Below are positions 7,978 to 14,345 of a DNA stretch of 14,345 nt, in pieces. The first letter of the stretch is position 1. The number at the start of each line of letters is the position of its first letter. The notes beneath the pieces were generated by a model. That model saw only the letters and a list, made by a program, of their open reading frames with translations. It was not told where the DNA came from and ran no database searches. Both the position numbers and the translations under genes were made by a program. Origin of the DNA: JBBIII01 sp037446575 (GTDB taxonomy: Bacteria; Bacteroidota; Ignavibacteria; UBA10030); assembly GCA_037446575.1 (NCBI GenBank), contig JBBIII010000062.1, positions 1 through 14,345 of the forward strand. The letters run 5' to 3'.

Positions 7978-8652
7978 TTATGATAAATCTATCATTCTTA
8001 TATCTCTAATGTACTTTACAGTCTTATCTTCTTTTAAATTTCTCAGTTTTTCAAGTTTATCTTGCATTCGCTCTATGTTTTCTCTAATCAAATGTAAAAA
8101 TTTTTCCTCTTTTTCTGGAATTTTATCCTGCTTAAGCGCATCTAATATCCTGTTCATTTCATCTAAAGGTTGACTTATTTTTTCAGAAATGCTAAGAATA
8201 ATTTCCTGCATTGCTTCCAGTCTTTTTTGTTTAAATTCTAATTCTAATATCTCTTTCTTCAATCTGTCTTTTTCAACTATCTGTAACAACGATTGAGTAA
8301 ATACTTTATTAAAGATCTCTGATTTTAATAAACAATCCTTTACTCCCAATCGCATTACTTCTACAGCTAAGTTTATATCATTATTTTCCATAAGAAAGAT
8401 AACTGGAATTTCTTTCTTTAAATCATCTATTTTTTGTACAAGCTCCAATCCAGTTATTCCCGGGAGATATTCTTCAATTAATATTATATCTACAACGCTT
8501 TCTTTAGAAAGGTAATCAAGAGCATCTTCCGCTGTTGTTTTCCATTCAACATTAAATTGCGCTTTCTTTATTGTAGAAAACACAATATTTAGCGCGTTTA
8601 TATCTTTTTCAAATTTATTGACGCTTAATATATTTATTGGCATGCTTTTCAT
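7978..8652 (-). CDS. Degenerate receiver plus HisKA-like protein, both phospho-sites Glu
   Basis: This 224-residue cytosolic protein has a receiver-like domain (about 5-122), a charged coiled coil (125-150) and a segment resembling a histidine-kinase dimerisation domain (147-205), ending in a YIRDIRMIDLS tail. In LIEEYLPG the position four residues before Pro64, the phospho-acceptor Asp of CheY-type receivers, is Glu60. The acidic pair near strand 1 is Asn12-Lys13, the switch Thr is Met88, and only Lys110 survives. In SISEKISQPL the residue five before Pro162, the phospho-His of HELxxPL motifs, is Glu157, and the following Glu is Lys158. No HATPase domain follows. Phosphotransfer seems impossible, so it is probably a dimeric scaffold or constitutively switched regulator. 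No DNA-binding domain is present. It lies between two TPM genes, with gaps of 9 and 13 bases. Met4 is an alternative start. Confidence 0.8.
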   Translation of the reverse strand: MKSMPINILSVNKFEKDINALNIVFSTIKKAQFNVEWKTTAEDALDYLSKESVVDIILIEEYLPGITGLELVQKIDDLKKEIPVIFLMENNDINLAVEVMRLGVKDCLLKSEIFNKVFTQSLLQIVEKDRLKKEILELEFKQKRLEAMQEIILSISEKISQPLDEMNRILDALKQDKIPEKEEKFLHLIRENIERMQDKLEKLRNLKEDKTVKYIRDIRMIDLS

Positions 8653-8661
8653 TTTCTTAAT

Positions 8662-9420
8662 TTACCAACTACCTGTTGCCCCTCCACCACCAGATAAGCC
8701 ACCGCCACCGCTAAAACCACCGCCTCCGAAGCCGCCAAACGAACTTCCCTTTCCTCCAAATGAACCGGGAAATCCGCCGCCATATCCCCACCCAGAATAA
8801 TATTGGTGTCCACCAGGTCCAATTATTGATCTCCGTCTGGATGTCATCATTGGAAGTAATACAAAAAAAACTATAAACATTGCGAAGAATATCAAAATAA
8901 TTGTAACTGCCGGAGCTTCTTTTCCTTTACCATTAGCTTTATATTCGCCAGTTATTGTTCTCATAATGGCGTCTATGCCGCCAATTATTCCGCCAAAATA
9001 ATTATCTTGTCTTAGGTGTGGTAATATTTCTTCCCTAATTATTCTGGAAGAGATTGCATCAGTCAAAACGCCTTCTAATCCGTAGCCTACTTCAACTCTC
9101 AATCGTTGATCCTGTTTTGATATTAGTAATAGCACGCCATTGTTCTTTTTTGATTGTCCAATTTTATTTACTTCAAAAGTTCGATTAGCATATTCTTCAA
9201 TACTCATTTCTGCAATTGAGTTAACCATAAGGACTACAATTTGATTTGAAGTAGTATCTTCATAGTTTTTTAATATTCCCTCAAGCGATTGCCACTCCTG
9301 ATAGCTTAATGTATTTGTAAAATCAGTGATACGTTGATTTAGCTGAGGAATTTTATCTTGGCTGTTGCATATTGATAAGCCAAATAAAAAAAATATCATA
9401 TATAAATATTGTCGTTTCAT
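8662..9420 (-). CDS. Membrane TPM-domain protein with glycine-rich tail (YgcG-like)
   Basis: This exported membrane protein of 252 residues has a signal peptide (about 1-20), a TPM domain (30-157) with VGYGLEGVLTDA at 111-122, one transmembrane helix (171-192), a short Arg-rich turn, and a Gly/Ser-rich tail (201-252) ending GGGGATGSW. That tail is typical of YgcG-type proteins. The TPM domain should face the periplasm and the tail the cytoplasm. I chose the ATG at 9420 over the in-frame TTG at 9432: the ATG follows GAGAA at good spacing and gives a cleaner signal peptide, while the TTG has no ribosome-binding site. SIC before Asn is not a good lipobox. The gene begins eight bases after the LemA stop. 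TPM proteins of this form are regularly encoded next to LemA, but their biochemical role is not settled. Confidence 0.88.
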   Translation of the reverse strand: MKRQYLYMIFFLFGLSICNSQDKIPQLNQRITDFTNTLSYQEWQSLEGILKNYEDTTSNQIVVLMVNSIAEMSIEEYANRTFEVNKIGQSKKNNGVLLLISKQDQRLRVEVGYGLEGVLTDAISSRIIREEILPHLRQDNYFGGIIGGIDAIMRTITGEYKANGKGKEAPAVTIILIFFAMFIVFFVLLPMMTSRRRSIIGPGGHQYYSGWGYGGGFPGSFGGKGSSFGGFGGGGFSGGGGLSGGGGATGSW

Positions 9421-9428
9421 AATTATTC

Positions 9429-10034
9429 TCAAAATTTTACTTGTGGCGCTTTTTCTGAGCCAGGGATTGATTTGAAATATTGAGCTTCTCGGAATCCGCT
9501 AAAATTTGCTATTATAGATGCCGGGAAGCGTCTTATCATTGTATTGTATTCTTGTACACTCTCGTTATAACGACGTCGTTCTACAGAAATTCGATTTTCC
9601 GTACCTTCTAATTGAGATTGCAATTCGAGAAAATTTTGATTCGATTTCAGATCGGGATACTTTTCAACAATAACCATCAATCTTGATAAAGCGGCTCCCA
9701 ATCCATCTTGCGCTTGCTGAAAGTTTTGAAATGCTTGTGGGTCGCGCAAAACCTCCGGCGTTACTTTCATTTGACCAACACTGGCACGCGCTTCAGTTAC
9801 GCCGATAAGAACCTCTTTTTCTTGCTTGGCATAACCTTTTACTGTTTCCACCAAGTTTGGAATCAAATCGTATCTCCTTTGATATTGATTCTCTACTTGG
9901 CTCCACGCGCTCTTAATTCCCTCATCCTTTGATACAAGTTTGTTATAAACTCCAACTCCCCATCCAATTGTGAGTAAAACCACAAGTAACAATCCGCCAA
10001 TAATTGATAATGTAATAATTAAACCCTTACTCAT
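9429..10034 (-). CDS. lemA: LemA family membrane protein
   Basis: This 201-residue protein has a single N-terminal transmembrane helix (about 5-27) and a long helical domain. Family hallmarks are W44 followed by NQYQRRYDLIPNLVETVKG at residues 49-67, the EARA segment at 81-84, and the C-terminal NRISVERRRYNE...RRFP...FSGF region (about 147-178). The family is named after the Listeria LemA antigen and is distinct from the Pseudomonas GacS kinase once called LemA. The function is unclear, with an envelope role usually proposed. AGGAG lies about eight bases before the ATG, the best ribosome-binding site in this unit, and the start overlaps the CapA stop by eight bases. LemA is followed by a membrane TPM gene, a widespread pairing. 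Confidence 0.93.
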   Translation of the reverse strand: MSKGLIITLSIIGGLLLVVLLTIGWGVGVYNKLVSKDEGIKSAWSQVENQYQRRYDLIPNLVETVKGYAKQEKEVLIGVTEARASVGQMKVTPEVLRDPQAFQNFQQAQDGLGAALSRLMVIVEKYPDLKSNQNFLELQSQLEGTENRISVERRRYNESVQEYNTMIRRFPASIIANFSGFREAQYFKSIPGSEKAPQVKF

Positions 10035-11025
10035 TTTCTTCTCCTAACGATTGAAAAAGAATTGATTCTCCAAATATTTTTGATCTATCTTTAATCATTT
10101 TTATCACTCTATTTGCTCTAATTCCCCCTGCCAATTCAGGTCTCCAGTTGTTAATATATACAGGTATAACTTGAACTTCCATATATTTTTTTGAAAAATT
10201 AACTTTTAGTACGGCTGTTTCGCTCTCTCTAGCTCGACTATTTCCTCCAAAAATAAAATTTCCAAGCGAATATGCAATAACTTTTTCATTATATTTTTCG
10301 ATACCTTGCAAAACATGGGGGTGATGTCCTACTATTAAATCTGCTCCGTTGTCTATCATTTTATGCGCTAAAGAAATTTGCGTTTCATGAGGTTCTGTTG
10401 CCAATTCCTCACCCCAATGCAAATTAACAACAACATAATCAACATCAGGTCGCAAGCGAATGATGTCTTCGAGAATCAGTTTTTCGTTACGTGAATTTGT
10501 GCCTGCCCTATTCCGCATAGCAATAAAATCTTTAACGCCGCCATATCCTAAAAATCCTATTTTTATTCCATTTTTCTCAAGTATTACGGGTTTTCGCGCT
10601 TCCCGAAAATTACGCCCAACGCCGACATACTTGATACCCGCTGAATCAAGATATTTCATTGTCTCTAAAATCCCTTCAATTCCAAAATCAGCAGTATGGT
10701 TATTAGCGCAATTAACCAAGTTAATCTTGGCAGTTTTTAGTATTGACAGCAGTTCTGGTCTCATTTTAAAAACGAATTCTTTTTCTATGCTATCAGTAGA
10801 GCGAGTTACGGCGTTTTCTAAATTTACCATCATCGCATCATAACTGCCAACTGTACTCCAATTAGCAAACACATCAAATTTCTTACGATTAAAACTGTTT
10901 TCAAATGCACGTGCAAAGGTTAGATCACCTGTAAAAATCATGGTTACTAAAGAATCATATTTATCTTCTGCAAGAAGATTTGTATTAAATAAAAAAAACG
11001 CGAGAATTTTTGTTAAGAATTTCAT
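10027..11025 (-). CDS. CapA/PgsA-family metallophosphatase-like protein, exported
   Basis: This 332-residue protein of the CapA family (calcineurin-like metallophosphatase fold) is associated with poly-gamma-glutamate or capsule formation in Bacillus, though many family members lie outside any capsule locus. A signal peptide covers about residues 1-19. Metal-site motifs follow in order: GDLTFAR (33-39), MVNLENAVT (66-74), CANNHTADFG (106-115), NLHWGEE (201-207), GHHPHVLQG (233-241) and SLGNFIFG (253-260). All the expected Asp, Asn and His ligands are present, so it is probably active. No other capsule or polyglutamate genes (capB/capC-like) are nearby. It is first in the unit behind the promoter at 11065-11093. 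The ATG has no recognisable ribosome-binding site. Its exact substrate is unknown. Confidence 0.9.
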   Translation of the reverse strand: MKFLTKILAFFLFNTNLLAEDKYDSLVTMIFTGDLTFARAFENSFNRKKFDVFANWSTVGSYDAMMVNLENAVTRSTDSIEKEFVFKMRPELLSILKTAKINLVNCANNHTADFGIEGILETMKYLDSAGIKYVGVGRNFREARKPVILEKNGIKIGFLGYGGVKDFIAMRNRAGTNSRNEKLILEDIIRLRPDVDYVVVNLHWGEELATEPHETQISLAHKMIDNGADLIVGHHPHVLQGIEKYNEKVIAYSLGNFIFGGNSRARESETAVLKVNFSKKYMEVQVIPVYINNWRPELAGGIRANRVIKMIKDRSKIFGESILFQSLGEENE

Positions 11026-11064
11026 GCAAACTATTTAAAATATTTTATGATTTTATGTTACCTA

Positions 11065-11093
11065 ATCTTAACACTAAAAACAATCGATGTCAA
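11065..11093 (-). promoter_or_regulatory. Sigma-70-type promoter for the capA-lemA-TPM unit
   Basis: On the minus strand TTGACA (11093-11088) is a perfect -35 hexamer, separated by exactly 17 bases from TAAGAT (11070-11065), a four-of-six -10 hexamer. The predicted start of transcription near 11058 gives a leader of about 33 bases before the CapA ATG. It lies just downstream of a terminator that isolates it from the lipoprotein gene, as expected for an independent unit. Confidence 0.6.
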
Positions 11094-11143
11094 TTGATTA
11101 TCCGTTATAATATTCATAATTCCATTAAGAATTTATTCTAATT

Positions 11144-11179
11144 AAAAAAGCGGTTCCCAAAACTCTGGAAACCGCTTTT
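11144..11179 (-). terminator. Rho-independent terminator of the lipoprotein gene
   Basis: Read on the minus strand, AAAAGCGGTTTCC and GGGAACCGCTTTTTT form a near-perfect hairpin with one bulged T and a short loop, ending in a run of six T residues. It starts 23 bases after the lipoprotein stop codon. The flanking A and T runs make it symmetric, but there is no convergent gene to use it from the other side. Confidence 0.85.
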
Positions 11180-11202
11180 CTGTTTCTTTAACTATATTTC
11201 GC

Positions 11203-13347
11203 TTACGGTGTAAAATTCCTAATAGGTGTTGACCATGCACTAGTGCCAACAGCATTAACAGCAGCTACCCGCCAATAATAAGTAGTGCCAACAGTTAATA
11301 CTGTGCTTCCAAGCTGATACGACAAACCTGTAATCGGCGTTGAAAGATTGTTGCTATCAAATACTATTGCTGTGAAGCCAACGTTTGTAGATACTTGTAG
11401 GCGATAACTTGTAGCGCCATTAGATTTATTCCAACTTAAAGTCAATGGCAATCCAAGTGTTGTAGCGCCATTATTCGGACTTGCTAAAACAGGCACAGGA
11501 GAAATTGAAGATACATACCTATTAGCACTAGAATCTATAATATTGCCCGCAAGATCGCTTTGGTTCCTTACCCTAATCGAATATCCCGCTGGTAACGGTA
11601 AGTTAGTTGAAAAATTTAGGAGAACATGATAACGCGTGGAAGTTGTATTATATCCTAAATAATCGACATCATTGAGCGTAAATACTACTGTGTCGGGGTC
11701 CTGAATCCAATAATTTGCTAAGGTTTGAGCAGAGCTAACAGTTAGCGGTTCTGAAAATTGAAGCGTGTATAGCCAATTATTGCCGCTTCCTCCGGTTTGA
11801 GTACCTAATAACGTCGGTAAAACTTCATCACGAATATTTAAAATGTTGCTCGGTGGTCCCTCTATAAGATCTGCGCTTACGGCGCAAACATGAAATCGTA
11901 CTGATAACGATCCGAGTGGATCTCTAACACCTTGTGGATTAACAAGAGAACTTGAAGTAACTGTATCTTGCAGTCTAAATACACCACTCCTATACAATTC
12001 AAAGGATCCATTCCCAATGCTCCGATAGATATTGTAACTACGCGCATTTGGGACAACACTCCATTCTAATCCAACAACTCCACCGCCAAAATCTAATGTA
12101 CCGATTTGTCCACTTACAGAACGACGCGTCAAAACAGGAGCGCTAGGAGTGGATGAACCGCCAGCTGTTGTAAAATTCAAAGTTTCAAAATCGCCTGTTA
12201 TTGCCGCATTATTAACTAGGGCATTATTTGCTTTATCTTTTAGATTTGCTCTTGCTGTTGCATTTAACGTTACGCTATATTTCCCAGAACCAACAATTCC
12301 TGTAGGTGTTATTATAAGCTGTGTAAATGTTGCATTCCATGCAAAAGTCGGTAATGGTAATGGGGCTGATACCTTCTTTAATCCATTAAATGAAATAGTA
12401 ATATCATCTACGATTGTCCCATGTCCTAATCCGAGATTAACTCGCGTATAAGATGTTTGTTGAATTGGTTCCGAAAATCTATAAACAATTTGCAGACCAG
12501 TCACAGAAACATCAGAATTATTTTCAGGTGTTATTGATGTAATATACGGAGCGACATTATCTACAGGTGTTAACACAATTCTTTCTGCAGATACTTGTGA
12601 ACGCAGGGAATCTGAAGGTAAGTTACAAGTAATAGTCTTAGTTGTTGAGCCAAAAAGAGTGCCATCGGCGCTCTTTGAATCAAGTATATACGACTGACCA
12701 CTTTCGATGTTCACAAATTGAAATGAACCATCTACACTGGTTCGAGTCTGTCCTAACACAAAACCAGTTGTTGATTCTCGAAGAACAACACTTGCATTTT
12801 CAACAGTTGAATAATTCTGATCAACAACAGTTCCTTTTAATGTAGCTGATAGAGAAGCAAGAGAGCAAACTACAGAACCAACAAGTCCAGATACACCAAG
12901 CGAATCTCCGGGAACAAGTGATGTAAATGTTATAGTCACTGAATAATAATAATAATCCCTATATCTCTTTGATGGATCAGTTTGCCCCTTATTATAATCT
13001 ACTAATGATGCAGTAATCAAATAAGTGCCCGTTGGCACTGAACGACCATCGATAACCCTATATGAGCCAGCCGGAACATTTGCAAAAGCAAAACTACCAG
13101 AAGCATCTGAAGTTGTTGTTACAACTGTACTATCAAAGCCCACCGATATTTTTGCGCCACTTATAGCCATAAATGTGCATCGATCATAGATCTTGCCAGA
13201 GATTGTTCCCTTAGGTTGAAAAGTTGGAAGAACCATCTGTCCAACTGACGGAGTAACTGGCGCAGTTGATTCTGTGGTACACCCGTTTATTAACAATAAA
13301 ACTGTAATGATAACACATATTGCAGTAAAAGATAATACTTTTTTCAT
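11203..13347 (-). CDS. Multidomain Ig/FnIII-type surface lipoprotein
   Basis: This 714-residue protein is probably displayed on an envelope membrane. A hydrophobic signal ends at LLLINGC, with Cys23 as the lipidation site. Modules can be followed in order: a carboxypeptidase-regulatory-like domain (about 46-142, GTISGKIYD then GSFAFANVPAGSYRV), a second one (169-258, KGTVVDQ then GSFQFVNIESG), an SbsA/Big_5-like Ig domain (267-395, with YRFSEPI), an FnIII-like domain (about 402-505, with YNIYRS), another Ig domain (509-613, with LQFSEPL), and a final FnIII-like domain (618-714, LSWNKSNGATSYRLQVS). It has no catalytic motif and no Por-type secretion tail. AGGAGG lies six bases before the ATG, a strong ribosome-binding site. 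It follows the barrel gene by 56 bases. Adhesion, polysaccharide binding or scaffolding are possible, and the ligand is unknown. Confidence 0.8.
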   Translation of the reverse strand: MKKVLSFTAICVIITVLLLINGCTTESTAPVTPSVGQMVLPTFQPKGTISGKIYDRCTFMAISGAKISVGFDSTVVTTTSDASGSFAFANVPAGSYRVIDGRSVPTGTYLITASLVDYNKGQTDPSKRYRDYYYYSVTITFTSLVPGDSLGVSGLVGSVVCSLASLSATLKGTVVDQNYSTVENASVVLRESTTGFVLGQTRTSVDGSFQFVNIESGQSYILDSKSADGTLFGSTTKTITCNLPSDSLRSQVSAERIVLTPVDNVAPYITSITPENNSDVSVTGLQIVYRFSEPIQQTSYTRVNLGLGHGTIVDDITISFNGLKKVSAPLPLPTFAWNATFTQLIITPTGIVGSGKYSVTLNATARANLKDKANNALVNNAAITGDFETLNFTTAGGSSTPSAPVLTRRSVSGQIGTLDFGGGVVGLEWSVVPNARSYNIYRSIGNGSFELYRSGVFRLQDTVTSSSLVNPQGVRDPLGSLSVRFHVCAVSADLIEGPPSNILNIRDEVLPTLLGTQTGGSGNNWLYTLQFSEPLTVSSAQTLANYWIQDPDTVVFTLNDVDYLGYNTTSTRYHVLLNFSTNLPLPAGYSIRVRNQSDLAGNIIDSSANRYVSSISPVPVLASPNNGATTLGLPLTLSWNKSNGATSYRLQVSTNVGFTAIVFDSNNLSTPITGLSYQLGSTVLTVGTTYYWRVAAVNAVGTSAWSTPIRNFTP

Positions 13348-13403
13348 TACTGCCTCCTAAATATTTTGTTTTGGTTATAGTTGATTAATAAAAAAATCTA
13401 TTC

Positions 13404-14051
13404 TTATAATGTATATCGAATGCCAACACCACCAGAAAAAGATTTAAGCGACAATTCGTTTTTCAATTTATCAAAAGTCATTTTAGGAACAAATATATAT
13501 CCTAAATTTAAATCTAATTCAATATTATCTGTCGCTTCTACGCTAAATGTAGAGCCCCCTTTAATATAAAATTTACGACCATATGTATAGATACCAACAT
13601 TATTTCCATATGATCTCGAAAACATTGCAGATATAAGTCCGCCGCCAAGTGATACATGTAAACCTGAGGTTGGACGCGTTCGTGCTATTAACTTATAACG
13701 ATAGTCTACTCCACCCATCCATAAATAATAATAGCTTTTAATATTTTCACGTTTATAACGCCAATAGCTCCACCCTAAATCTAAAGCTATTCTTTGTTTT
13801 GAATCAATAGCATAAGCCAATTTTGGGACTACTAAATAGTTAATTTTAAAATCATTCCACCTTGGCAGTAAAAGATTATTCTCAAGTTTGGAAAAATTTT
13901 TATTAAATTCATCCAAGTTAGGATGGTAGTAATAAAAGTTTATCCCGACTTCAATTTCATTTCCAATCTGCCTTGACTTATTCTGCTGACTATAAACACC
14001 AAAGCTTACACAGAGCAACAACACTATTATTTTTTTTAGATTGCCAACCAT
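13404..14051 (-). CDS. Small outer-membrane beta-barrel protein
   Basis: This 215-residue protein has a signal peptide (MVGNLKKIIVLLLCVSFGVYSQ) followed by alternating hydrophobic and polar strands rich in Tyr and Gly, such as NEIEVGINFYYYHP, RIALDLGWSYWRYK, YLWMGGVDYRYKL, GLHVSLGGGLISAM, NIELDLNLGYIF and SGGVGIRYTL. That pattern fits a single-domain eight-to-ten-strand outer-membrane barrel. I placed the start at the ATG at 14051, not at the in-frame ATG 27 bases upstream: AAGGAGG lies directly before it at ideal spacing, and the signal peptide then begins normally. It has no recognisable enzyme motif. It is probably cotranscribed with the lipoprotein gene 56 bases downstream, since no terminator separates them. 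A porin-like, structural or partner role for the lipoprotein is inference. Confidence 0.75.
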   Translation of the reverse strand: MVGNLKKIIVLLLCVSFGVYSQQNKSRQIGNEIEVGINFYYYHPNLDEFNKNFSKLENNLLLPRWNDFKINYLVVPKLAYAIDSKQRIALDLGWSYWRYKRENIKSYYYLWMGGVDYRYKLIARTRPTSGLHVSLGGGLISAMFSRSYGNNVGIYTYGRKFYIKGGSTFSVEATDNIELDLNLGYIFVPKMTFDKLKNELSLKSFSGGVGIRYTL

Positions 14052-14318
14052 TGGTGCCTCCTTTTTATATAGAGTCATTTAGTTATTTTTTAAATAAATT
14101 AGGTAAAATTATAAATACAGTTATAAAACGCTCTTAACATATTAATTATGATTTTAAAACGCAATATCTTATATCAATATACTCATAATAATTTCAGTAA
14201 TTCGAAATTTTTACTTTTTTCAATAGTTGAAATTCTCATAAAATGCAATAAAACTAACATATTTTTGCATACTTAATGATTTGTAATTATAATTAATTAA
14301 ACATATTAGGAAAGAAAT
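14052..14318. other. 267-base AT-rich divergent intergenic region
   Basis: This region lies between the barrel gene (leftward) and a gene starting at 14319 (rightward), so it should hold two promoters. The rightward one is listed separately. Leftward, TTAAGA and TATAAT separated by 18 bases are present on the minus strand but unconvincing in so AT-rich a stretch. A short inverted repeat, TTCAA-TAG-TTGAA, lies at 14219-14231 and could be an operator or chance. Confidence 0.4.
14265..14293 (+). promoter_or_regulatory. Candidate promoter for the rightward partial gene
   Basis: TTGCAT (14265-14270) and a perfect TATAAT (14288-14293) are separated by 17 bases. Transcription would start near 14300, giving a leader of about 19 bases that still contains the AGGAAAG ribosome-binding site. 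The -35 matches only three positions and the surroundings are very AT-rich, which limits confidence. Confidence 0.4.
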
Positions 14319-14345
14319 ATGAGGATTTATCTCCGTTCAAAAATT
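14319..14345 (+). CDS. 5' end of a rightward gene (partial), possibly panD
   Basis: An ATG at 14319, preceded at good distance by AGGAAAG (14308-14314), opens a frame of nine codons (MRIYLRSKI) to the edge of the window. It is the only plus-strand gene supported here. The pattern of a hydrophobic start followed by LRSKI resembles the N-terminus of the aspartate 1-decarboxylase (PanD) precursor, which typically begins with a few residues then L-K/R-S/A-K-I-H. Nine residues cannot establish this, so the identity is a suggestion only. Confidence 0.5.

Noticed and set aside
8618..8800. Plus-strand open frame encoding a proline-rich 60-residue peptide
   Set aside because: It is the exact antisense of the glycine-rich tail of the membrane TPM protein (Gly codons read as Pro on the other strand). 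It has no ribosome-binding site and no promoter.
9421..9432. TTG start giving the membrane TPM protein four extra residues
   Set aside because: No ribosome-binding site precedes the TTG, whereas the ATG at 9420 follows GAGAA and begins a normal signal peptide. The TTG start remains possible through coupling with the overlapping LemA stop.
9429..10034. LemA read as the GacS-type sensor kinase that once shared the name
   Set aside because: The protein has no kinase domain, and its RRYDLIPNLV signature is that of the unrelated LemA membrane family.
10460..10843. Plus-strand open frame of 127 codons
   Set aside because: It is antisense to the metal-site region of the CapA-family gene, has no recognisable domain and no start signals.
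10027..11025. Evidence for a poly-gamma-glutamate capsule locus
   Set aside because: Only the CapA-like phosphatase is present. No ligase (CapB) or CapC-like membrane partner lies in the window.
14052..14078. Upstream ATG extending the barrel protein by nine residues
   Set aside because: The extension (MTLYKKEAP) would precede a typical signal peptide, and the AAGGAGG site positioned for the ATG at 14051 lies inside the extension.

Overview
The window is AT-rich bacterial chromosomal DNA that is almost entirely coding. Twelve complete genes all lie on the minus strand, and each end of the window carries the first few codons of a further gene. Gram-negative cell architecture is indicated by a lipoprotein with an N-terminal lipobox, a small outer-membrane beta-barrel and a membrane-anchored penicillin-acylase-type Ntn hydrolase. 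The gene repertoire and AT-rich spacers are compatible with the Bacteroidota/Chlorobiota/Ignavibacteria group. That placement is inference, because no rRNA or other marker is present. I see no phage, insertion sequence, CRISPR array, tRNA or rRNA.

Layout, read in the direction of transcription (right to left). (1) 14051-11203: an outer-membrane barrel gene, then a 714-residue lipoprotein of carboxypeptidase-regulatory-like, Ig-like and FnIII-like modules, closed by a strong rho-independent terminator at 11144-11179. (2) 11025-6647: a compact six-gene unit behind a convincing TTGACA-17-TAAGAT promoter. It encodes a CapA-type metallophosphatase, LemA, a membrane TPM-domain protein with a glycine-rich tail, a degenerate receiver plus histidine-kinase-dimerisation protein, a soluble TPM-domain protein and a nitrilase-superfamily amidohydrolase. 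(3) 6435-168: a second tight unit encoding a penicillin/AHL-acylase-family protein, a SIRT5-like sirtuin (ATGA overlap), pyruvate kinase, class I fructose-1,6-bisphosphatase and a DEDDh exonuclease, followed by a weak candidate terminator. A further gene probably starts at position 9 and runs off the left edge. A plus-strand gene starts at 14319, divergent from the barrel gene, and runs off the right edge.

Unit 3 places the irreversible glycolytic enzyme (pyruvate kinase) beside the irreversible gluconeogenic enzyme (FBPase) and an NAD-dependent lysine deacylase, which suggests central-carbon control. Unit 2 looks like an envelope-associated module built on the known LemA/TPM association. Its most unusual member is the 224-residue signalling protein at 7978-8652. 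In my alignment both phospho-acceptor positions (receiver Asp, kinase His) are glutamate, the receiver acidic pocket is lost and there is no ATPase domain. It is probably a phosphorylation-independent scaffold or regulator, and it is the best candidate here for something undescribed.
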